The position numbers and the translations under genes are program-made. From Pilimelia anulata (GTDB lineage Bacteria > Actinomycetota > Actinomycetes > Mycobacteriales > Micromonosporaceae), in assembly GCF_014647895.1 (NCBI RefSeq), contig NZ_BMQB01000001.1:868001-932000 (forward strand): 64,000 nucleotides of DNA, read 5' to 3'. Each line of letters starts with the position of its first letter. Within the stretch, counting starts at the first letter, position 1. Shown one piece after another: positions 43,356-55,024 of this stretch. The notes beneath the pieces were generated by a model that saw only the letters and a list, made by a program, of their open reading frames with translations, was not told the DNA's origin and did no database searches.

Positions 43356-44363
43356 GTGCTGCAGATCGCTCTCACCGGCGGGATCGGCGCGGGCAAGAGC
43401 GCCGTGGCCGCGCGCCTGGTCGCCCGCGGCGCCGCGCTCGTCGACGCCGACGCGCTCGCCCGCGCGGCCGTCGCCCCCGGTACGCCGGGCCTGTCCGCCG
43501 TCGTCGCCGAGTTCGGCCCGGCCGTCCTCGACCCGGCCGGCGCGCTGGACCGCCCGGCGCTGGGCCGGCTCGTCTTCGCCGACGCCGCGGCCCGCGGCCG
43601 GCTGGAGGCGATCGTCCACCCGCGGGTGCGCGACCGCGCGGCTGCGCTGGTCGCGGCCGCCCGCCCGGACGCGATCGTCGTGCACGACATCCCGCTGCTG
43701 GTGGAGACCGGGCGGGCGGCCGCGTACCCGCTGGTGCTCGTCGTCGAGGCCGGCGAGGCGGTCCGGCTGGCCCGGCTCGCCGAGCGCGGGCTGACCCCGG
43801 CCGAGGCGGCGGCCCGGATGGCGGCCCAGGCGCCGGCGGCGCAGCGGCGGGCGGCCGCGGACGTGCTGCTGCCCAACGAGGGCACGCTGGCCGCGCTGTA
43901 CGAGCGGGTGGACGCCGTGTGGGCGGACCGGCTGGTGCCGTTCGAGGCGAACCTGCGCGCCGACCGCCCGGCCCGCCGCGCCCCGCTGCCGCGGCCGGGC
44001 GGGCCGGGCGGCGGCGGGTCCGGCCGGGACCGGGGAACCGCCGGGGCGGGTGGCGTGAGCCGGGACGGCGGCACCGCGGAGGAGCACGCCGCGGCGGGCC
44101 GGGCGGCGGCCGCGGCCCGGGCGGCGCGGGCCGGGCGGCTGGTCGGCCGGCTGCGGTACGCGCTCGGGCCGCTGCTGGCCGACGTCGCCGTGGTCGGCGG
44201 CGGTACGGGGGAGTGGCTGGAACTGGTGGCGACGACCGACCGGCCGGACGAGGCCGCGGCGGCGGCGCGGGCGGCGGGGCTGGTCCCGACGGCGGCCGGC
44301 AGCGAGTCGGCGGACCCGGGCCAGCCGGCGCTGCTCCGCTACGTCCGCCCCGTGCGCCCCTGA
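43356..44363 (+). CDS. coaE: Dephospho-CoA kinase with C-terminal extension
   Basis: The product is 335 aa; residues 1-200 are the kinase: IALTGGIGAGKSAVAARL (P-loop), DADALARAAV, FADAAARGRLEAIVHPRVR and HDIPLLVETG. It phosphorylates dephospho-CoA, the last step of CoA synthesis. Beyond residue 205 there is a Gly/Arg/Pro-rich linker and about 95 residues ending RYVRPVRP. In many actinobacteria CoaE is fused to a GrpB-like (UPF0157) domain; the segment ARAGRLVGRLRYALGPLLADVAVVG may be a shortened remnant. GTG 43356 starts the protein right at the beta-strand; no strong ribosome site. Confidence 0.94.
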   Translation: MLQIALTGGIGAGKSAVAARLVARGAALVDADALARAAVAPGTPGLSAVVAEFGPAVLDPAGALDRPALGRLVFADAAARGRLEAIVHPRVRDRAAALVAAARPDAIVVHDIPLLVETGRAAAYPLVLVVEAGEAVRLARLAERGLTPAEAAARMAAQAPAAQRRAAADVLLPNEGTLAALYERVDAVWADRLVPFEANLRADRPARRAPLPRPGGPGGGGSGRDRGTAGAGGVSRDGGTAEEHAAAGRAAAAARAARAGRLVGRLRYALGPLLADVAVVGGGTGEWLELVATTDRPDEAAAAARAAGLVPTAAGSESADPGQPALLRYVRPVRP

Positions 44364-44726
44364 CCGACCCGGGCGCGGCGGCGGGGCGGTGGTGCCGGCG
44401 TCGGCCGCCCACCGACATCGGACCTCATCGCCGCGGTCCGCGCCGGCGCCCGGGGGTTGTGCCGGAACGTGCGCGCTCGCGGCGGCCGGGGGTGCGCGCG
44501 CCGGTGTGGATACCGGGGCAGCAACCGCGCCACGGGACGGGCCGCGGCACCCACCGCACGCCGCAAAAGTGTCATAACAGCGTGGTGGTGCCGGGCGTCC
44601 CGATGGCCGCCGCGAGCGGCCACGCACACGGTAGCGACGCCGACCCGCCGGCACAATCGATATCGGGCCGCCGTGCGCCATCCGTACGCGGCCGGGTTGT
44701 CGGACCCCCGGCGTAGGTTGGTCGGC
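44364..44726. other. Gap between coaE and uvrB
   Basis: These 363 bases include a less GC-rich part (44560-44690). I find no convincing gene. No actinobacterial SOS box (TCGAAC-N4-GTTCGA) is recognisable, though uvrB is often damage-inducible. TCATAAC (44571-44577) could be a -10-like element but lacks a good partner. Confidence 0.45.
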
Positions 44727-46862
44727 ATGGGCCTCGAGATTCCCCGCGTCGCCGGCGACTTCCGCGTCGTCAGCGAGTTCCAGCCGGCCGGCGACCAGCC
44801 GGCGGCCATCGACGAGCTGGCCCGCCGGGTCCGCCGCGGCGACCGGCACACGGTCCTGCTCGGCGCCACCGGCACCGGCAAGAGCGCCACGACGGCCTGG
44901 CTGATCGAGCGGCTCCAGCGCCCCACGCTGGTGCTGGCGCCCAACAAGACGCTCTGCGCCCAGCTCGCCAAGGAGTTCCGCGAGCTGCTGCCGCACAACG
45001 CCGTCGAGTACTTCGTGTCGTACTACGACTACTACCAGCCCGAGGCGTACATCCCGCAGACGGACACGTACATCGAGAAGGACTCCTCGATCAACGAGGA
45101 GGTCGAGCGGCTGCGCCACTCGGCGACGATGTCGCTGCTCACCCGCCGCGACGTGATCGTGGTGGCGACGGTCTCCGCGATCTACGGCCTGGGCACCCCG
45201 CAGGAGTACCTGGAGCAGGCCGCCCGGGTGTCCGTCGGCGCCGAGGTCGACCGGGACGCGCTGCTGCGCCGCCTGGTGGAGATCCAGTACACCCGCAACG
45301 ACATGGCGTTCCAGCGCGGCACGTTCCGCGTCCGGGGCGACACGTTGGAGATCATCCCGGCGTACGAGGAGCTGGCGATCCGGATCGAGTTCTTCGGCGA
45401 CGAGATCGAGAAGCTGTCGTACCTGCACCCGCTCACCGGCGACGTCATCCGCGCGGTCGACCAGTTGCTGATCTTCCCGGCCAGCCACTACGCCGCCGGC
45501 CCGGAGCGGATGGAGCGGGCGATCGGCGACATCGAGGTCGAGCTGGCGGCCCGGCTGGCCGAGCTGGACACCCAGCAGAAGCTGCTGGAGTCGCAGCGGC
45601 TGCGGATGCGCACCACGTACGACATCGAGATGATGCGGCAGATCGGCTTCTGCTCCGGCATCGAGAACTACTCGCTGCACATCGACGGCAGGCAGCCCGG
45701 CGAGGCGCCGCACTGCCTGCTCGACTACTTCCCGGACGACTTCCTCACCGTCATCGACGAGTCGCACGTGACCGTCCCGCAGATCGGCGGCATGTACGAG
45801 GGCGACGCCTCGCGCAAGCGGATCCTCGTCGACCACGGCTTCCGGCTGCCCAGCGCCGCCGACAACCGGCCGCTGCGGTTCGACGAGTTTCTCGAGCGGG
45901 TCGGCCAGATGGTGATGCTGTCGGCGACGCCGGGCTCCTGGGAGATGGAGCACGCGCAGGGCGAGTACGTCGAGCAGGTCATCCGGCCGACCGGCCTGGT
46001 CGACCCCGAGGTCGTGGTCAAGCCGACCAAGGGCCAGATCGACGACCTGATGCACGAGATCCGCGGCCGGGTCGAGCGGGACGAGCGGGTGCTGGTCACC
46101 ACGCTGACCAAGAAGATGGCCGAGGACCTCACCGACTACCTGCTGGAGCACGGCATCCGGGTGCGGTACCTGCACTCCGAGGTCGACACCCTGCGCCGGG
46201 TCGAGCTGCTGCGCGAGCTGCGCAAGGGCGACTACGACGTCCTGGTCGGCATCAACCTGCTGCGCGAGGGCCTGGACCTGCCCGAGGTGTCGCTGGTGGC
46301 GATCCTCGACGCCGACAAGGAGGGCTTCCTGCGCAGCGGCCGGTCGCTGATCCAGACGATCGGCCGCGCGGCCCGCAACGTCTCCGGCCAGGTGCACATG
46401 TACGCCGACAAGATCACGCCGTCGATGCGCGACGCGATCGACGAGACCGACCGGCGCCGGGCCAAGCAGGTCGCGCACAACGAGGCCAACGGCATCACGC
46501 CGGCGCCGCTGCGCAAGAAGATCCACGACATCCTCGACGACATCTGGCGCGACGCGGCGGACACCGAGTCGGCGCTGGGCGGCCACGGCCCCGGCGGCGC
46601 GATCGTCGGCGGCGCCGGCCGGCAGATGAGCCGCGGCAAGGCGCCGGTGCCCGAGACCCGGTCGCGGGCGCGCGCCGGCGTGACCACGCCGTCCGCGGCC
46701 GGGATGGCCCGGGCGGACCTCGCGGCGCTGATCCAGGAGCTGAACGAGCAGATGCTCGGCGCGGCCCGCGAGCTGCAGTTCGAGCTGGCCGCCCGGATCC
46801 GGGACGAGATCGGCGAGCTGAAGAAGGAGCTGCGCGCGATGGACACCGCCGGCGTCACGTGA
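44727..46862 (+). CDS. uvrB: Excinuclease ABC subunit B
   Basis: The product is 711 aa. Helicase motif I is [14 protein letters not shown], and the beta-hairpin that clamps damaged DNA has [17 protein letters not shown]. Motif II is VIDESHV, motif [11 protein letters not shown], and a C-terminal UVR motif ([28 protein letters not shown]) binds UvrC. An insert of about 50 Gly/Ala/Arg residues precedes the UVR motif. It verifies damage in nucleotide excision repair after UvrA loading. Confidence 0.97.
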   Translation: MGLEIPRVAGDFRVVSEFQPAGDQPAAIDELARRVRRGDRHTVLLGATGTGKSATTAWLIERLQRPTLVLAPNKTLCAQLAKEFRELLPHNAVEYFVSYYDYYQPEAYIPQTDTYIEKDSSINEEVERLRHSATMSLLTRRDVIVVATVSAIYGLGTPQEYLEQAARVSVGAEVDRDALLRRLVEIQYTRNDMAFQRGTFRVRGDTLEIIPAYEELAIRIEFFGDEIEKLSYLHPLTGDVIRAVDQLLIFPASHYAAGPERMERAIGDIEVELAARLAELDTQQKLLESQRLRMRTTYDIEMMRQIGFCSGIENYSLHIDGRQPGEAPHCLLDYFPDDFLTVIDESHVTVPQIGGMYEGDASRKRILVDHGFRLPSAADNRPLRFDEFLERVGQMVMLSATPGSWEMEHAQGEYVEQVIRPTGLVDPEVVVKPTKGQIDDLMHEIRGRVERDERVLVTTLTKKMAEDLTDYLLEHGIRVRYLHSEVDTLRRVELLRELRKGDYDVLVGINLLREGLDLPEVSLVAILDADKEGFLRSGRSLIQTIGRAARNVSGQVHMYADKITPSMRDAIDETDRRRAKQVAHNEANGITPAPLRKKIHDILDDIWRDAADTESALGGHGPGGAIVGGAGRQMSRGKAPVPETRSRARAGVTTPSAAGMARADLAALIQELNEQMLGAARELQFELAARIRDEIGELKKELRAMDTAGVT

Positions 46863-46898
46863 CCGCCCGCCGCCCGACGGGACGCTCGCGGCGGGCGG
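46863..46898. terminator. 11-bp hairpin between uvrB and a convergent gene
   Basis: CCGCCCGCCGC (46863-46873) pairs exactly with 46888-46898 around a 14-base loop, directly after the uvrB stop. Confidence 0.7.
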
Positions 46899-46932
46899 CG
46901 CCCACGGGCCGACGCCGCTCCGGCGGCCGGCG

Positions 46933-48168
46933 TCAGCGGGCGTGGACCCGCAGGGTGGTGCCGTCGGTGGTGTAGAGGCGGCCGTCGGCCACGACCGCGT
47001 ACCCGGTGGCGGCGGCGACGGGGGAGACCGTCGCGCCGCCGTTCGCCGCCCGCAGCACCGCCAGCGGCCGGCCGGCCACCGTCGCGTACACCAGGTCGGC
47101 GGCCCGGGTCGGGCGGCCGACGGCGCCGGGCAGCTCGCGGCGCCAGTCCGGGCGGCCGGAGTGCAGCCACAGCGCGGTCAGCGTGCGGCCCCGGGCCAGG
47201 TACGCCCGGCGGTCGTCGACGGCCGCGTCGCCGGCGCCGGCGACGCGCCGCCAGCGCACCGCGCCGGTCCGGGCGTCGAGCAGGGCGACGGCGTCGTCGG
47301 GCGCCGCGGCCAGCAGGTGCCGGCCGTCCGGCGTGGCGGCCAGCGCGCGCCACCGGGTGCGGCTGCGCCAGCGGACGCCGCCGTCGGCGATCCCCACCGC
47401 CGTACTGCCGGTCGCGGTGGTCAGCAGCAGGCGGCCGCCGGCGCTCACCCCGCGGTACAGGTCGGCGCCGGCCGTCGCCCAGCGCTGCCGGCCGTCCCGG
47501 ACGTCGAACGCCCGCACCCGGCCGCCGCCGGCGAGCACGACCACGCCCCGGTCGGCGACCATCGCGGTCGACGGCGGACCGGTGAACCCGGCCCACCGCT
47601 GCTCCCCGCTGGCCCGGTCCAGGCCGAGGACCTGCCCGTACGGCTCGAACTGCGCGCAGTCGTTGAGGCCCACCAGCAGCAGGTCCCCGGCGACGGCCAG
47701 GAACTGCGCGTACTCGTCGTACGGCTGGTCGTAGCCGAACGCCCACCGCCCGGTACCGGCGCCGGCCACCCGGATCGCCCGGACCCCGCCGCCGTCCCCG
47801 ACGTACGCGTGGCCGTCGGCGACGACCGGCTCGCCGACCCGGCGGCAGTCCGCGTCGTCGAGGCTGGGCCCGCGCTGCCAGGCGAGCCGGAGGCCGCCGA
47901 CGGTGCGGGCGGTGATCCGCCGCTCGTCCGGCTGATACCCGGTGTTGCCGGGCCCGTAGCCGCCCGTGCCCCAGCCGGCCGCACCCCGGCCGGCCGCGGC
48001 GCGGGCAGCCGTGGCCCCGGCGGCCGTGCCGCGGGTGGGCGGGTCGCTCGCGGGGGAGGCCGAGCCGGTTGCGCGGGCGGCCGGCGCGGGCGCGGCCGGG
48101 CCGGCAGCGACCGAGGTCGAACCGACCAGGATCGCGGCGGCGGCCGCCAGCAGGCGCCAAGGCCGCAT
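46933..48168 (-). CDS. Secreted PQQ-like beta-propeller protein
   Basis: The product is 411 aa. A signal peptide (MRPWRLLAAAAAILVG, cleavage near AAGPA) is followed by an Ala/Pro/Gly-rich spacer to about residue 75. Then come propeller blades with repeated 'DRASGEQRWAG', 'DVRDGRQRWAT' and 'DARTGAVRWRR' turns, the signature of PQQ-binding-like repeats. GYGPGNTGYQPDERRIT is typical of the entry strand. Likely an extracytoplasmic binding scaffold; no enzymatic residues are evident. The start at MRPW avoids an upstream non-signal stretch. Confidence 0.85.
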   Translation of the reverse strand: MRPWRLLAAAAAILVGSTSVAAGPAAPAPAARATGSASPASDPPTRGTAAGATAARAAAGRGAAGWGTGGYGPGNTGYQPDERRITARTVGGLRLAWQRGPSLDDADCRRVGEPVVADGHAYVGDGGGVRAIRVAGAGTGRWAFGYDQPYDEYAQFLAVAGDLLLVGLNDCAQFEPYGQVLGLDRASGEQRWAGFTGPPSTAMVADRGVVVLAGGGRVRAFDVRDGRQRWATAGADLYRGVSAGGRLLLTTATGSTAVGIADGGVRWRSRTRWRALAATPDGRHLLAAAPDDAVALLDARTGAVRWRRVAGAGDAAVDDRRAYLARGRTLTALWLHSGRPDWRRELPGAVGRPTRAADLVYATVAGRPLAVLRAANGGATVSPVAAATGYAVVADGRLYTTDGTTLRVHAR

Positions 48169-48414
48169 CGTGCACCCCCGTGTGTGCTCGGCATCCCTTC
48201 CCCCAACGTACGCGCGCACCGCCGCCGGCACGCGGTAACCCACCCCTCCGGGTGCTCACGCCACCGCACCCGGGGCCGGCCGCGCCGCGGGCCGGGAACC
48301 GGTCACCTAGCTTCCTAGGCCGCGGTGCGAATAGTGACCTTCCGCACCGTTAGGTGGAGCCGGGGCCCGCCCCCCTGTGCGGATCTTGGGTTGCTGGGTA
48401 AGAATTGGCCGCGA

Positions 48415-48537
48415 CAGGGAGGGGAGTATTCCCTCGCGGCGGAGTCGTCAGCACGGTGGCGGCCGGGTTTCCCGGCGGACCACCCGGCCCCGCCGGTCGC
48501 CCGGCGCTTCCGGCCGGGCGGCGGGAGAGACCTCCGC
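48415..48537 (+). ncRNA. yybP-ykoY-type manganese riboswitch
   Basis: The leader of the TerC-family gene carries the conserved pieces of the yybP-ykoY aptamer in order: GGGGAGTA (48421-48428), GTCGTCA-GCACG (from 48444) and GAGACCTCC (48527-48535). GGAGG at 48418-48422 can pair with CCTCC at 48531-48535 to close the main stem. This class binds Mn2+ and commonly sits in front of terC-like genes. About 75 bases separate it from the TTG start and its GGAGG. Confidence 0.85.
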
Positions 48538-48612
48538 AGTCAGGTTTGTGAGGTGCGTGGGCGGCCCCGCCGGGGTACGGCCATGTCGAGCCGTGTCTGC
48601 CGGAGGTCTGCT

Positions 48613-49662
48613 TTGAACGTGCCCGTGTGGGTGTGGGTCGCCACCCTCGTCGCCACCATGGCCCTGTTGGCCGTCGACCTGCTCATCGTCGGGCGCCGCC
48701 CGCACGAGCCGAGCATGCGCGAGTCGACGAGCTGGGTTCTCTTCTACGTCGCGCTGGCGCTGCTGTTCGGCGGCGGCATCTGGCTGGCCTCCGGCGGCGT
48801 CGCCGCGCAGGAGTTCTACGCCGGCTGGCTGACCGAGTACAGCCTGTCGATCGACAACCTGTTCGTCTTCGTGATCATCATGAGCCGGTTCGCGGTGCCG
48901 CGGGCGTACCAGCAGACCGTGCTCATGATCGGCATCATCCTCGCGCTGCTGCTGCGCGGCGTGTTCATCGCCGCCGGCGCCGCGCTGATCGACCAGTTCG
49001 TCTGGGTGTTCTACCTGTTCGGCGCGTTCCTGATCTACACCGCGATCGGGCTGGCCCGGCACGGCGAGGACGAGGCCGGCGACTACAAGGAGAACATCGT
49101 CATCCGCTGGGCCCGCCGGGCGCTGCGGGTCGGCCCGGAGTACCACGGCGCGCGGCTGACCACGGTCACCGAGGCCGGGCGGCGGATCTTCACCCCGATG
49201 CTGCTCGTGATGATCGCCATCGGCACCACAGACCTGATCTTCGCCCTGGACTCGATCCCGGCGATTTTCGGGCTGACCAAGGAGCCGTACCTGGTGTTCA
49301 CCGCGAACGTGTTCGCGCTGATGGGCCTGCGCCAGTTGTACTTCCTGCTCGGCGGGCTGCTCGACCGGCTGGTGTACCTGTCGCTGGGCCTGGCGGTCGT
49401 CCTCGGCTTCATCGGCGTGAAGCTGATCTTCGAGGCGCTGCACGGCAACAACGTGCCGTTCCTCAACGGCGGCGAGCCGATCGGCTGGGCGCCGCACATC
49501 GACATCAAGGTGTCGCTGTCGGTCATCATCGGCACGCTCGCCATCGCGGCGGCCGCGAGCCTGTGGAAGACCCGCCGCGACGCCCGCCGCGCGGTATCGG
49601 CCGGCGCCGCCGGTACGTCCGGGGACCCCACCGGCACGCCGCCCGCCGACCCCGACCGCTGA
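48613..49662 (+). CDS. TerC-family integral membrane protein (Alx/MeeF-like)
   Basis: The product is 349 aa with about nine helices. TerC motifs are AGWLTEYSLSIDNLFVFVIIM and IGTTDLIFALDSIPAIFGLT, each with acidic residues in the membrane that bind metal. Recent work ties this family to Mn2+ export and metallation of secreted enzymes. The Mn riboswitch in the leader supports a manganese role. TTG 48613 follows GGAGG by 6 bases; the in-frame ATG upstream (48580) would put a hydrophilic stretch first and is less likely. Confidence 0.93.
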   Translation: MNVPVWVWVATLVATMALLAVDLLIVGRRPHEPSMRESTSWVLFYVALALLFGGGIWLASGGVAAQEFYAGWLTEYSLSIDNLFVFVIIMSRFAVPRAYQQTVLMIGIILALLLRGVFIAAGAALIDQFVWVFYLFGAFLIYTAIGLARHGEDEAGDYKENIVIRWARRALRVGPEYHGARLTTVTEAGRRIFTPMLLVMIAIGTTDLIFALDSIPAIFGLTKEPYLVFTANVFALMGLRQLYFLLGGLLDRLVYLSLGLAVVLGFIGVKLIFEALHGNNVPFLNGGEPIGWAPHIDIKVSLSVIIGTLAIAAAASLWKTRRDARRAVSAGAAGTSGDPTGTPPADPDR

Positions 49663-49663
49663 C

Positions 49664-49745
49664 CGGGCCGCGCCCCATCCGGGCCGCGCCCGGCCCGGAC
49701 CGTGCCCCCACCCGGGCCGCGCCCCCACCCGGACCGTGCCCGGCC
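49664..49745. repeat. Degenerate tandem repeat downstream of the TerC-family gene
   Basis: Units of the type CCCGGGCCGCGCCC and CCCGGACCGTGCCC alternate about five times between the gene stop and the terminator. Copies differ in the GCCGCG/ACCGTG part. Confidence 0.6.
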
Positions 49746-49773
49746 AGCGCCCCGCGATCACCCCCCGACGCGG

Positions 49774-49808
49774 CGCGCCGCCCGACCCCGCAGAGGTCGG
49801 GCGGCGCG
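49774..49808. terminator. 14-bp hairpin terminator between convergent TerC-family gene and typA
   Basis: CGCGCCGCCCGACC (49774-49787) pairs exactly with 49795-49808 around a 7-base loop, 13 bases from the typA stop. No U-tract. Confidence 0.85.
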
Positions 49809-49821
49809 ATGGATCCGGGGA

Positions 49822-51699
<1,878 letters not shown>

Positions 51700-51882
51700 C
51701 TTCCCGCCTCCCCGCGGCCGGGCGGCCCCCGGGTCCCCGCGGCCGCCGCCGGTGGCCGACGGATGGGGTACCCACCCCCGTCCGGTGGTAATCGACGGAA
51801 ACCTCACGTTGCCCCGGAACCGCCCATAGCATCGATGCGGCCGGGCCCAGCGGGGGCGGACCCGGCGGCGGAGGGGGACCGC

Positions 51883-52962
51883 GTGCGACGGCTCGGTGCG
51901 AGTATTTCGATCATGGTGACCGCGGCGGCGGCTGCGCTGGTGGCGGCGCCGCCGGCGGCGGCCGTGGCGCGGTCGGCGACGGTGTCCAGCGGCGGCAGCG
52001 TGGTCGCGCTGCGCAGCGGGCCGACGACGGCCTTCAACCGGGTGGTCGGGTCGGTGCCGCACGGCGCGCGGCTGAGCGTGCTGTGCCAGATGTTCGGCCA
52101 GAACGTGGCCGGGCGGGTGCGCACCACCGGGTACTGGAACAAGCTCACCACCGGCGCGTTCATCTCGGACGGCTTCGTGGCCTGGCGGCCGAACCGGGCC
52201 GTGCCGTGGTGCAGCGCGACCGGCGTGCGGGCCACCGCCACCGCGTACACCCGGGGCACCGGGGTGATCATCCGGCGCGGCCCCGACACCCGGCACCCGG
52301 CCGTGGGCCGGCTGAGCAACCGGCAGCGGTTCGGCGTCGCCTGCCAGCAGTGGGGGCAGCGGGTCCGCGGGCCGGCGACCACCAGCCCGATCTGGAACGT
52401 GCTGGCCACCGGCCGGCAGGTGCCCGACGCGCTCACCCTGTGGCGCCCCGGCCGGCCGTCGCTGCCGTGGTGCGGCCAGGCCGGCTGGACCGTACCGCCG
52501 ACGCCGTCGAACTTCATCCGCCGGGTGGCGCCGGGCGCGCGGATGAGCCAGGCCCGGTACCGGGTGCCCGCGTCCGTGACGATCGCCCAGGCGATCCTGG
52601 AGTCCGGCTGGGGCAAGAGCCTGCTGACCCGGCGGGACCACAACTACTTCGGGATCAAGTGCTTCGGCGCGCCGGGGACGATCGCGATCGGCTGCCGCGG
52701 ATACGCCACGCACGAGTGCGGCGGCGGCAAGTGCTGGCGGACGCGGGCGACGTTCCGGGTGTACCGGAACCTGGCCGGGTCGATGCTGGACCACGCGAAG
52801 TGGCTGGCCGAGCGGCCCCGGTACCGGGGCGCGTTCCGCTACTACCTGTCGCCGGGCCGGTTCGCCGCCGCCATCCACAGGGCCGGATACGCGACCTCGC
52901 CGGTGTACGCGCGGAACCTGATCCGGATCATGAGCCGGTACAACCTGTACCGCTTCAACTGA
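51883..52962 (+). CDS. Secreted GH73-like N-acetylglucosaminidase with SH3-like repeats
   Basis: The product is 359 aa. A signal peptide (SIMVTAAAAALVAAPPAAAVA) is followed by two SH3-like modules (about 35-110 and 115-200), each ending in a similar VPWC or LPWC turn; the C-terminal half is the catalytic domain. ARYRVPASVTIAQAILESGWG holds the likely catalytic Glu240, followed by HNYFGIKCFG and the Cys-rich GCRGYATHECGGGKCW. GH73 enzymes cut peptidoglycan glycan strands. GTG 51883 follows GGAGG. Ends 8 bases from the convergent regulator. Confidence 0.9.
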   Translation: MRRLGASISIMVTAAAAALVAAPPAAAVARSATVSSGGSVVALRSGPTTAFNRVVGSVPHGARLSVLCQMFGQNVAGRVRTTGYWNKLTTGAFISDGFVAWRPNRAVPWCSATGVRATATAYTRGTGVIIRRGPDTRHPAVGRLSNRQRFGVACQQWGQRVRGPATTSPIWNVLATGRQVPDALTLWRPGRPSLPWCGQAGWTVPPTPSNFIRRVAPGARMSQARYRVPASVTIAQAILESGWGKSLLTRRDHNYFGIKCFGAPGTIAIGCRGYATHECGGGKCWRTRATFRVYRNLAGSMLDHAKWLAERPRYRGAFRYYLSPGRFAAAIHRAGYATSPVYARNLIRIMSRYNLYRFN

Positions 52963-52970
52963 GCCCGGCG

Positions 52971-54794
52971 TCAGCCGCGGTTGAGGTTCAGGTTCCAGGT
53001 GTCCGTCGGGGTCATCCGCCGGCGCCGGCCCGGCACCGGCGGCCGGGCGTCCAGCGCCGCGGCCGGCGCGGTCGGCACCGCGGTCCGCGCCCGGACGGCG
53101 TCCCGCCGCTCGACCAGGTGCGCCCGGTGGGCGCCGGAGACCTGCCCGTCGATCGCCGCCCGGATCAGCTCGGCGCGCAGCGCCACCCGGCCCTCGACGT
53201 CCTCGGTGAGCAGGTGCGCGTGGACGAGCTGGTCCACGCCCGAGAGCACCTCGGGCAGCGCCAGCGCGGTCAGCTCGCGCAGCTCGCCGACGGCCAGCGG
53301 CCCGACGGTCGCGCACAGCCGCAGGATCTCCCACGCCGACGGCGGCAGCGCCCGCACCCGGACCCGGGCCACGTGCATCGCCACCGAACCGGCCACCGAG
53401 TCCGGCGCGGCGACGACGCCGACCAGCGCGGGGATGCCGCCGGTGGCGACCCACCCGCCCGGTACGGGCTCCAGGTCGGCCTCGGTCAGCGGCTCCAGCC
53501 GCAGCACCAGGTCGGCGCCGAGGTTGGCCAGCGGCCGCCCGGCCAGCGCCGACGGGTACGGGTAGGCCAGCGCCAGCCGCAGCCCGGGGCAGTGGTCGCG
53601 CAGCCAGCCCAGCTCGTTGACGCTGTCCGCGTCCAGCTCGGTGGCGTCGTCCACGGTCAGCACCGGGCGGTCCAGCTCGCGCAGCGCGTCGGCGATCGCG
53701 GTCAGCTCGGCCACCGACAGCGCGCGCCGCTCGGCCATCGCCGTCTCCACGGCGGCCCGCGCGGCCGCGCCGGCGCCGAGGGCGTCCAGCGCGGAGCGCA
53801 GCCAGCTCAGCCGCAGCGTGTCGGTCGCGCCGGCGCCCGGCCCGCGGCCGGGGCCGACCCGGGCGGGGGCGCGGCGGGCGACCTCGGCGAGCAGCGCCGA
53901 CTTGCCCGAGCCGATCGGCCCGACCAGGTGCACCACGCGCGGGGCGGCGTCGCCGAGCAGCAGGTCCAGCTCGGCCCGCCGGCCGAGGAACAGCCGGTCC
54001 GGCTCGGCCGCGGGCGCCGCCGGGGTCGGCCGGGGCGCGGACGCCTGCCCCCGCCGGGCCACGATCGCGGCGCGCAGGTTGGCGGTCTCCACCGACGGCG
54101 GCACGCCCAGCTCCTCGTCGAGCGCCTGCTGGCAGCGGTCGTACCAGCGCAGTGCGTCGTCGGTGCGGCCCAGGTCGGCGGCGGCGCGCATGGCCAGCCG
54201 GTACGGCGCCTCGGCGTACCGGTCGAGGGCGACGGCGTCGCCGGCCAGCCGCAGCGACCGGGCCGGGTCGGTGGGGGCGGCGTCCTCGGCCAGCTCGCAG
54301 AGGGCGAGCAGCATCGCGTCCCGGACCTCGGCCCGCGGGCCGCCGGCCCACTCGGCGTACTGGTCGTCGGCGAACGGCAGGTCCTCGGCCAGGTCCAGCA
54401 CCCGCTGGCGCAGGGCGAGCCGGGCGGGGGCGCCGGCCGGGTGCTCGTCGGCGGCCCGGACGGCGCCGCGCAGGTCGGCCAGGTCCAGCTCGGCGCGCTG
54501 CGTGGTGAACAGGTACCCGCCGGCCCGGGTCACGATGAACGACTCGGCGGTCGGCCGGCCCGGCTGCAGGGTGCGCCGGATCAGCGAGACGTAGTGCTCC
54601 AGCGCGGCGACGTGGTTGCCGGGCAGGTCCTCGCCCCACACGGCGTCGGCCAGCGCGTCCTTGGACTGGGGCCGGTCGTGCCGGGCCGCGAGCACGCAGA
54701 GCACCTGGCGGGCGCGGCGGGGGAGGCCCTCGATGGGCAGGGCGCGGCCGTCGGCGTCGGCGACGCTGAGCCGGCCGAGTACGGTCACGCGCAC
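52971..54794 (-). CDS. AfsR/SARP-family transcriptional regulator with degenerate ATPase
   Basis: The product is 607 aa. The N-terminus is an OmpR-like winged helix (VTVLGRLSVADADGRALPIEG, ALADAVWGEDLPGNHVAALEHYVSLIRRTL), then the BTAD domain (about 100-240, with AEAPYRLAMRAAADLGRTDDALRWYDRCQ). A NB-ARC/AAA-like region has Walker A GPIGSGKSALL and Walker B-like PVLTVDDATELD. There is no long C-terminal TPR array, so it is shorter than AfsR. SARPs often activate biosynthetic clusters; none is adjacent. AAGGGGA lies 6 bases before GTG 54794. Confidence 0.9.
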   Translation of the reverse strand: MRVTVLGRLSVADADGRALPIEGLPRRARQVLCVLAARHDRPQSKDALADAVWGEDLPGNHVAALEHYVSLIRRTLQPGRPTAESFIVTRAGGYLFTTQRAELDLADLRGAVRAADEHPAGAPARLALRQRVLDLAEDLPFADDQYAEWAGGPRAEVRDAMLLALCELAEDAAPTDPARSLRLAGDAVALDRYAEAPYRLAMRAAADLGRTDDALRWYDRCQQALDEELGVPPSVETANLRAAIVARRGQASAPRPTPAAPAAEPDRLFLGRRAELDLLLGDAAPRVVHLVGPIGSGKSALLAEVARRAPARVGPGRGPGAGATDTLRLSWLRSALDALGAGAAARAAVETAMAERRALSVAELTAIADALRELDRPVLTVDDATELDADSVNELGWLRDHCPGLRLALAYPYPSALAGRPLANLGADLVLRLEPLTEADLEPVPGGWVATGGIPALVGVVAAPDSVAGSVAMHVARVRVRALPPSAWEILRLCATVGPLAVGELRELTALALPEVLSGVDQLVHAHLLTEDVEGRVALRAELIRAAIDGQVSGAHRAHLVERRDAVRARTAVPTAPAAALDARPPVPGRRRRMTPTDTWNLNLNRG

Positions 54795-55024
54795 TGGTTG
54801 TCCCCTTTTATCCGCAGCGGGCATCCGCGCCGCCGTTGTTCTCCCATCGGCGCCCCCGCCCGGGGCTGAAGGAAACCCGCGGCGCCGGGCCGGCCCGCCC
54901 GCGGCCTCAGCCGGGCCCCGGGCGGGCCACACGCGGCGCTCAGGGCCGGGTGGCACGCTCGCCGGGCGAGCCGCCGGACCGTGGATTCCCCGGCGGCTTG
55001 CACCATCGACGGGGAGGGGGCGGC

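Noticed and set aside
44364-44726. SOS box upstream of uvrB
   Set aside because: No sequence near TCGAAC-N4-GTTCGA was found in the gap.
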